From NCBI RefSeq assembly GCF_900115805.1, contig NZ_FOXU01000002.1:372001-436000 (forward strand): 64,000 bases of DNA, given 5' to 3'. How positions within the stretch are numbered: position 1 is the first letter of the stretch; each line of letters begins with the position of its first letter. This document shows, piece after piece, positions 59,607 to 64,000 of this stretch. The notes under the pieces were generated by a model. It searched no databases and was not told where the DNA came from. It was given only the letters and a program-made list of their open reading frames with translations. This DNA is from Psychrobacillus psychrotolerans. GTDB lineage: Bacteria; Bacillota; Bacilli; Bacillales_A; Planococcaceae. The position numbers and the translations under genes are program-made.

Positions 59607-60095
59607 ATGACAAATACACCAGAAACTTTAGATGCACTAAAATCAATTATCAAAAGTGCCAAGGTCGCGATGCTTGTAACACACAGTCCGGAAAACCGCT
59701 TAGTAGCACGTCCGATGCAATTACAAGAGGTAGAATTTGACGGTGATTTATGGTTTTTAACACGTACGGATACCGATAAATATGAAGAAATCAAAACAAA
59801 TGATGACGTCAACGTTATCATTTCGGAAAAATCGTATGCGTCGATTAGTGGAACAGCTGAAATTGTCGATGACCTTAATAAGAAAAAAGAGTTTTGGAAT
59901 AAAGCCTATGAAGTGATGTTTGATATGGATTATACGGACCCTCGACTGATACTGATTAAAGTAAAATCTGAAACAGCCGAATATTGGGAGACAGGATCAA
60001 TGATCAAGTCTGCATATAATTTCATGAAAAAAGTAGTAGGCAAAGAAGAGCCTGTTGAACCTGGTAAGAGTACAAATGAAACTTTAAAACTTTAA
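59607..60095 (+). CDS. Pyridoxamine 5'-phosphate oxidase-like general stress protein (GSP26/YdaG-like)
   Basis: A 162-residue flavin-binding split-barrel protein: AMLVTHSPENRLVARPMQL, GDLWFLTRTDTDKYEEI, VNVIISEKSYASISGTAEI, VKSETAEYWETGS. The size and sequence resemble YdaG/general stress protein 26, which likely binds FMN and has no proven reaction. AAGGAGG is before the ATG. Flanked by a sigma-B-like promoter and a strong terminator. Confidence 0.88.
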   Translation: MTNTPETLDALKSIIKSAKVAMLVTHSPENRLVARPMQLQEVEFDGDLWFLTRTDTDKYEEIKTNDDVNVIISEKSYASISGTAEIVDDLNKKKEFWNKAYEVMFDMDYTDPRLILIKVKSETAEYWETGSMIKSAYNFMKKVVGKEEPVEPGKSTNETLKL

Positions 60096-60135
60096 AATTT
60101 CTAGGCCGCTATGTTAACGGTCTATCTCATGAAAA

Positions 60136-60186
60136 ATAGCAATTGCTTTATTGAACGTATGTAATAGTTCAATAAAGCAATTTTTT
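60136..60186. terminator. Bidirectional terminator between the stress gene and nrdF
   Basis: Perfect 16-bp stem AATTGCTTTATTGAAC with complement, ten-base loop, T run rightward and A run on the left side, serving both convergent genes. Confidence 0.88.
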
Positions 60187-60227
60187 GTTATCCTTATTTT
60201 AATCCATTAATAGTTTCCAATATTATA

Positions 60228-61259
60228 TTAAAGATCATCAAATCCATTATCAATAGCATTTACTTTTACATATTGACGGGATTTTTGTTCAAAGAAATCT
60301 GTTTTTGTTCCATCAATATTATCTGCATAGGCACGTATCCATTTCATTGGGTTTTCTACATATTCAGGATATATTTCCTCCAAACCGATTAAACGTAACA
60401 TTTTGTTAGCACGGTATTTAATATACCCATGCATTTCTTCTAATTCAATTCCCTCGATATCAGCCAATACATACTCCGACCATTCTATTTCTAACTCTAC
60501 GGATTCTTTAAATTGTTCGTATACCCATTCAATTAGCTCTTCGTTATTCAGTTCAGGGTTTTCAGAAAGAGTCGCTCTAAACAGTTCCGATATAAATCGT
60601 CCGTGCTCTAGCTCGTCTCGGTTTATATAGCTAATCATTGTAGAAGTCCCAACCATCTTGTTATAGCGAGCAAGATTATAGAAATAGGCAAAGCCTGAAT
60701 AGAAAAACAGTCCTTCTAATAAGGTAGTGTATGTTAACGTTTTTAATATATTTTCTGTCGTCGGGTTTTCTACAAAGTCATTATAATACTTCGCGATGTT
60801 TTTATTTCGCTTGAGTAAAATTTCGTCTGTTCTCCCAAATTCAAATGCCTTATTTTGCTGATCAAGCGATACGATAGAAGATAATACATACGAATAACTT
60901 TCATTATGCACCGCTTCTTGCTGTGCAATTACCGCCATGATTGATTGGACTGACGGGTCGGTTGCGTAAAGCGATAATAACAGTGCTGTACGTGTTTGAG
61001 GTGCATCCAATGTCGCAAGCAAGCCAATAATTTTCAAATAGGCATCCTGCTCCGACTGACTAAGGCTTGCAAACTGCTTTATATCATTGGACATATTGAT
61101 CTCATCTGCCTGCCAGTAATTACCTAGCAAGCGCTTGTACATCTTATGCCAGTGTGGGTACGCAATATCATTCCAATTTAATATTCCACTTGACTGGCCG
61201 TTGAAAATCCCAGTCGATTTGTTTGGATTTCTAGGTTCTAATGTTTTTGCCTTCTGCAT
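60228..61259 (-). CDS. nrdF: Class I ribonucleotide reductase small subunit
   Basis: A 343-residue ferritin-like radical subunit. The metal ligands and radical Tyr can be placed: Asp in TLDAPQ, Glu and His in QQEAVHNESY with the Tyr four after the His, Glu in LLEGLFFYSGF, and Glu/His in RDELEHGRF. With the large subunit it makes deoxyribonucleotides. The ATG lies 29 bases inside the flavodoxin gene, after GAAGGAG. Whether the metal is iron or manganese cannot be read from sequence; the flavodoxin gene favours a flavin-activated cofactor. Confidence 0.93.
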   Translation of the reverse strand: MQKAKTLEPRNPNKSTGIFNGQSSGILNWNDIAYPHWHKMYKRLLGNYWQADEINMSNDIKQFASLSQSEQDAYLKIIGLLATLDAPQTRTALLLSLYATDPSVQSIMAVIAQQEAVHNESYSYVLSSIVSLDQQNKAFEFGRTDEILLKRNKNIAKYYNDFVENPTTENILKTLTYTTLLEGLFFYSGFAYFYNLARYNKMVGTSTMISYINRDELEHGRFISELFRATLSENPELNNEELIEWVYEQFKESVELEIEWSEYVLADIEGIELEEMHGYIKYRANKMLRLIGLEEIYPEYVENPMKWIRAYADNIDGTKTDFFEQKSRQYVKVNAIDNGFDDL

Positions 61260-61674
61260 GTTCCAAAACTCCTTCTAACCATTTACTTACCAGCCTCTCC
61301 TGGCTGCCTCTCGGTGATTGCTCAATTTTCAAACCCGGATAATCACTGTTATAGAAACGAGCTAATTTGTTTACAGCATTACAAAACAAATCATCTCCAC
61401 CAAACTGTGTGTCCCCAGTCCCAAAGATATAGACATTGTTAGGCTTGTCACCAACTTCTCTTGCAAAGTCCTTCATTTCCTCGGGCGTGCTTCCTTTATC
61501 CCAAGTAAAAGTTCCAAGAAAAATAAGGTTATATTCAAACAAATTTGGTACTGCTCCATAGCCAATACTATACATATCTATTTCAAAGTTGCCGGCTTCC
61601 AATTGCTTCTTCAATAGATCCGCTACTTCCTCGGTATTACCGCTATAGCTTAAATAGCAAATGATCACTTTCAT
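61231..61674 (-). CDS. Flavodoxin in the NrdI position
   Basis: A 147-residue flavodoxin-fold protein: the FMN phosphate loop CYLSYSGNTEEVADLL near the start, LGTFTWDKGSTPEEM and FGTGDTQFGGDDLFCNAV. It resembles classic flavodoxins more than B. subtilis NrdI but lies exactly where nrdI usually is, between nrdE and nrdF, so it may supply electrons or oxidant to activate the small subunit. The ATG shares a base with the nrdE stop (TAATG); the frame start at TTG 61686 is less likely. It overlaps nrdF by 29 bases. Confidence 0.85.
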   Translation of the reverse strand: MKVIICYLSYSGNTEEVADLLKKQLEAGNFEIDMYSIGYGAVPNLFEYNLIFLGTFTWDKGSTPEEMKDFAREVGDKPNNVYIFGTGDTQFGGDDLFCNAVNKLARFYNSDYPGLKIEQSPRGSQERLVSKWLEGVLEHAEGKNIRT

Positions 61675-63899
61675 TAGCTTGAACAAGAGTCACAATCTAC
61701 TAATTCAACTGAAGTGGAACGCACATAATAAGTTGTTTTCAACCCGCTATTCCATGCATCTAGATGTAAATCTAATAATTCTCTTGCTTTGATTGTGTTT
61801 TGCACATATAGGTTTAATGAAACTCCTTGGTCGATATGACGCCCGCGTGCAGCGTTTTGTTTAAGCGTCCAATGCTGATCGATGAAATACGCTGATTTGT
61901 AATACCATGTAGTCTCAGAATTCAAATCTGGTACAGTGACCGGAATTTTATAATCCTTCTTCTCTTCCGAGTATGACTTCTGGAATATAGGATCTATGCT
62001 TGCAGTACTTCCAGCTATGATCGATGTTGAAGAGTTTGGAGCAACTGCCATTAAATATCCGTTCCGTATCCCACTTTCCCCTACAATATCCCGTAATTCA
62101 TTCCACTCTTTACTATCGTATTGACGATTGTCAAAATAAACTCCTGTTTGCCAATCTGACCCTTCAAATAATGGATATGCTCCTTTTTCCTTCGCAAGCT
62201 CCGCAGAAGCTTTAATCGTTAAGTATGCAATTTTTTCATACAATGAATCCGCAAGCTCAACCGCTTCATCCGATTCCCAGCGAATACTCTTTAGTGCAAG
62301 TAAATGATGCCATCCAAATGTCCCAAGCCCAATCCCTCTGTACCTAGAATTTGTACGTTCCGCCTGAGGAACTGGAATCATATTAAGATCAATCACATTG
62401 TCGAGCATCCGAACCTGAATTTTTATAAGCTTTTCTAATACATCTGCCGGAACTGCATTTCCTAAGTTTATAGACGACAGATTACATACGACAAAATCCC
62501 CTGGTTTACGACGAGTGACAATGATATCGTCTTCAATTTGAATCGACTCAAATGTAGTTGCACTTTGGTTTTGGAAAATTTCCGTACAAAGATTACTACT
62601 ATAAATCATCCCTGCATGCTTGTTAGGGTTGCTGCGATTGACTTCATCGCGGTAAAACATAAACGGTACTCCTGTCTCTAGCTGAGAACGCATAATTCGC
62701 TTCATCAAGTCGATAGCGGGAACAGTTTCACGAGACAAGCGATGATCGCTAACGCATTCCTCGTACTTTTGGCGGAATGATCCATCGCCACGTTTTTCAT
62801 CATAAAAGTCCTCCAAAGAGTAGCCTTTAAGCTGACGGACTTCATGCGGGTCAAATAAATGCCATTCCTCTCTAGCATCGACTTTCTCCATGAATAAATC
62901 GGGCAAACATACACCAGTAAAAATATCGTGCGCTCGTAGTCGTTCATCACCGTTATTTAAACGTAAATCTAAAAATGTAAATATATCTTTATGCCAAACA
63001 TCTAAATACACAGCTACTGCCCCCTGGCGTTGCCCAAGCTGATCAACACTTACTGCTGTATTATTAAGTTGTTTAATCCAAGGAAGCACACCACTGGAAG
63101 CACCAACAAAACCTCTAATAGAAGATCCACGGCTACGCACTTTGCCCATATACACACCTATACCCCCACCAAATTTGGATAGGGTTGCAACGTCCGTATT
63201 GCTATCGTAGATTCCTTGAAGGCTATCGTCTACCGTATCGATAAAGCAGCTAGAGAGCTGTCCATGAGGCTTACCTGCATTAGATAGTGTTGGTGTTGCT
63301 ACTGTCATATATAGGTTGCTCATCGCCCAATAGGATTCTTTTACTTTCTCTAAGCGATTTTCTTGCTCATCCTTCATCAGTGTCATTGCAATAATAAGCC
63401 AACGTTCCTGAGGCAGTTCGACTATTGTTTTATCAAAGTCCTTCGCTACATAGCGATCCAATAGTGTTTTTAGACCGATATAAGTAAATAAATAATCTCT
63501 TTCCTGTACGAGGATTTCAGATAGCTGCTCTAGTTCTTGTAGTGAGTATGCTTGTTTAAGACGTTTATCGTAAATACCTTTATCACTTAACAGTTGAACA
63601 TTACTAGCAAACTTTGTGTACACTGCATCCACAGTTGTGTTTCTTCTCTCAGCTACTTGTTCATACACCTGCGCTAAATGAACTCTTGCTGCTACAAAGG
63701 TCCAGTACGTTTCTTGTTCATCTAGAAAACTTAATGCTTCTAGTGACATTGACTTCGACCAAGCAGCTATTGTACCTTCCGGGTGTTTTTGCATCCATCT
63801 TTCATGGGTTTTTATAAGAGGAGCAATTTTTTCCTCCCCAAATTCTTTTGTTAGATTATGTAGGACTTCTTGTTTCGTTGTGTTTGAGATGATTGTCAT
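61674..63899 (-). CDS. nrdE: Class I ribonucleotide reductase large subunit
   Basis: A 741-residue catalytic subunit. Active-site features: LSSCFIDT and VVCNLSSINLG for the redox cysteine pair, SSNLCTEIF with the thiyl Cys and Glu, and the C-terminal shuttle CDSCSS. The N-terminus lacks an ATP-cone, so allosteric activity control by dATP through a cone is not expected. GGAGG stands before the ATG. First gene of the leftward nrdE-flavodoxin-nrdF operon with overlapping frames. Confidence 0.94.
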   Translation of the reverse strand: MTIISNTTKQEVLHNLTKEFGEEKIAPLIKTHERWMQKHPEGTIAAWSKSMSLEALSFLDEQETYWTFVAARVHLAQVYEQVAERRNTTVDAVYTKFASNVQLLSDKGIYDKRLKQAYSLQELEQLSEILVQERDYLFTYIGLKTLLDRYVAKDFDKTIVELPQERWLIIAMTLMKDEQENRLEKVKESYWAMSNLYMTVATPTLSNAGKPHGQLSSCFIDTVDDSLQGIYDSNTDVATLSKFGGGIGVYMGKVRSRGSSIRGFVGASSGVLPWIKQLNNTAVSVDQLGQRQGAVAVYLDVWHKDIFTFLDLRLNNGDERLRAHDIFTGVCLPDLFMEKVDAREEWHLFDPHEVRQLKGYSLEDFYDEKRGDGSFRQKYEECVSDHRLSRETVPAIDLMKRIMRSQLETGVPFMFYRDEVNRSNPNKHAGMIYSSNLCTEIFQNQSATTFESIQIEDDIIVTRRKPGDFVVCNLSSINLGNAVPADVLEKLIKIQVRMLDNVIDLNMIPVPQAERTNSRYRGIGLGTFGWHHLLALKSIRWESDEAVELADSLYEKIAYLTIKASAELAKEKGAYPLFEGSDWQTGVYFDNRQYDSKEWNELRDIVGESGIRNGYLMAVAPNSSTSIIAGSTASIDPIFQKSYSEEKKDYKIPVTVPDLNSETTWYYKSAYFIDQHWTLKQNAARGRHIDQGVSLNLYVQNTIKARELLDLHLDAWNSGLKTTYYVRSTSVELVDCDSCSS

Positions 63900-63962
63900 T
63901 TGAATTCCTCCTATTTTTTAAACGTTTATAGTTATGTGGCACTCCCCTCCAAACCACAAAAC

Positions 63963-64000
63963 AAAAAAGCGACGACACAGCCATCTTCGGCTGAGACATC
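63963..64000 (-). terminator. Intrinsic terminator in or before the nrd leader (cut by window edge)
   Basis: Leftward stem GACAC-AGCC type arms (CAGCC/GGCTG core with GTC/GAC flanks) followed by TTTTTT, 64 bases upstream of the nrdE start. It may end the gene beyond the right edge or act as a leader attenuator for nrd. Only about 60 bases remain for an nrd promoter; TATAAA at 63921-63926 is a weak candidate -10. Confidence 0.65.

Noticed and set aside
1-64000. CRISPR array, tRNA or rRNA genes, complete prophage or insertion sequence
   Set aside because: I saw no regular spacer-repeat array, tRNA-like fold, rRNA sequence, transposase or phage structural gene anywhere in the window.

Overview
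This window looks like chromosomal DNA of a low-GC, endospore-forming Firmicute of the Bacillales, most likely a Planococcaceae/Bacillaceae relative such as Psychrobacillus, Sporosarcina or Lysinibacillus (the genus is inference). The reasons are AGGAGG-type ribosome sites, sigma-B-type promoters, Spo0M, a CotZ/ExsY-type spore coat protein, YheC/YheD spore-coat ATP-grasp proteins, a ykoFEDC thiamine operon under a TPP riboswitch, and OpuA glycine-betaine transporters. There is no rRNA, tRNA, CRISPR array or intact insertion sequence.

Layout. 1-3.1 kb: a leftward opuA-type osmoprotectant operon (the last gene runs off the left edge) with a divergent GbsR-like regulator and a perfect palindrome between them. 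3.3-4.3 kb and 11.9-12.5 kb: two paralogous general-stress proteins, each behind a sigma-B promoter. 4.3-6.4 kb: a ParM-like actin, a small partner protein and an upstream iteron array, which together look like a type II plasmid-segregation cassette. 6.7-15.5 kb: a SWIM/SNF2 helicase, a MerR-CorC pair with a hairpin between ribosome site and start codon, glucose-6-phosphate isomerase, and a secreted protein with three NlpC/P60 domains.

15.8-27.8 kb is the most unusual region: a spore-associated cluster with three MurF-like ligases (one fused to a YheC/YheD ATP-grasp domain), two more YheC/YheD proteins, two amino-acid-ligase-like ATP-grasp enzymes, a CotZ/ExsY-family coat protein and an unrecognised cysteine-bearing small protein. 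Nothing in it resembles an NRPS. Together the genes suggest template-free synthesis or attachment of a peptide or amino-acid polymer in the spore coat.

28.0-36.9 kb: a malto-oligosaccharide system in two leftward transcription units (alpha-glucosidase, LacI-type regulator, MalEFG-like importer; then ROK kinase and oligo-1,6-glucosidase) with matching LacI-type operators upstream of each. 37-41.7 kb: gene remnants, Spo0M, a DUF2971 protein and an MHYT-GGDEF-EAL protein. 41.9-45.0 kb: a second OpuA-type transporter with a different gene order. 45.3-53.7 kb: a leftward dipeptide/nickel-type ABC operon (including a permease-ATPase fusion) with two tandem amidotransferase-fold proteins and an FmdE-like protein; this operon and the upstream LysR gene each carry a Fur-box-like sequence, suggesting metal-chelate uptake. 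53.8-60.1 kb: a 2-hydroxyacid dehydrogenase, a 21-bp tandem repeat, the TPP riboswitch and ykoFEDC, then DUF1697, VOC and pyridoxamine-oxidase-like genes, the last behind a sigma-B-like promoter. 60.2-63.9 kb: a class I ribonucleotide reductase operon with a flavodoxin gene between the large and small subunits.
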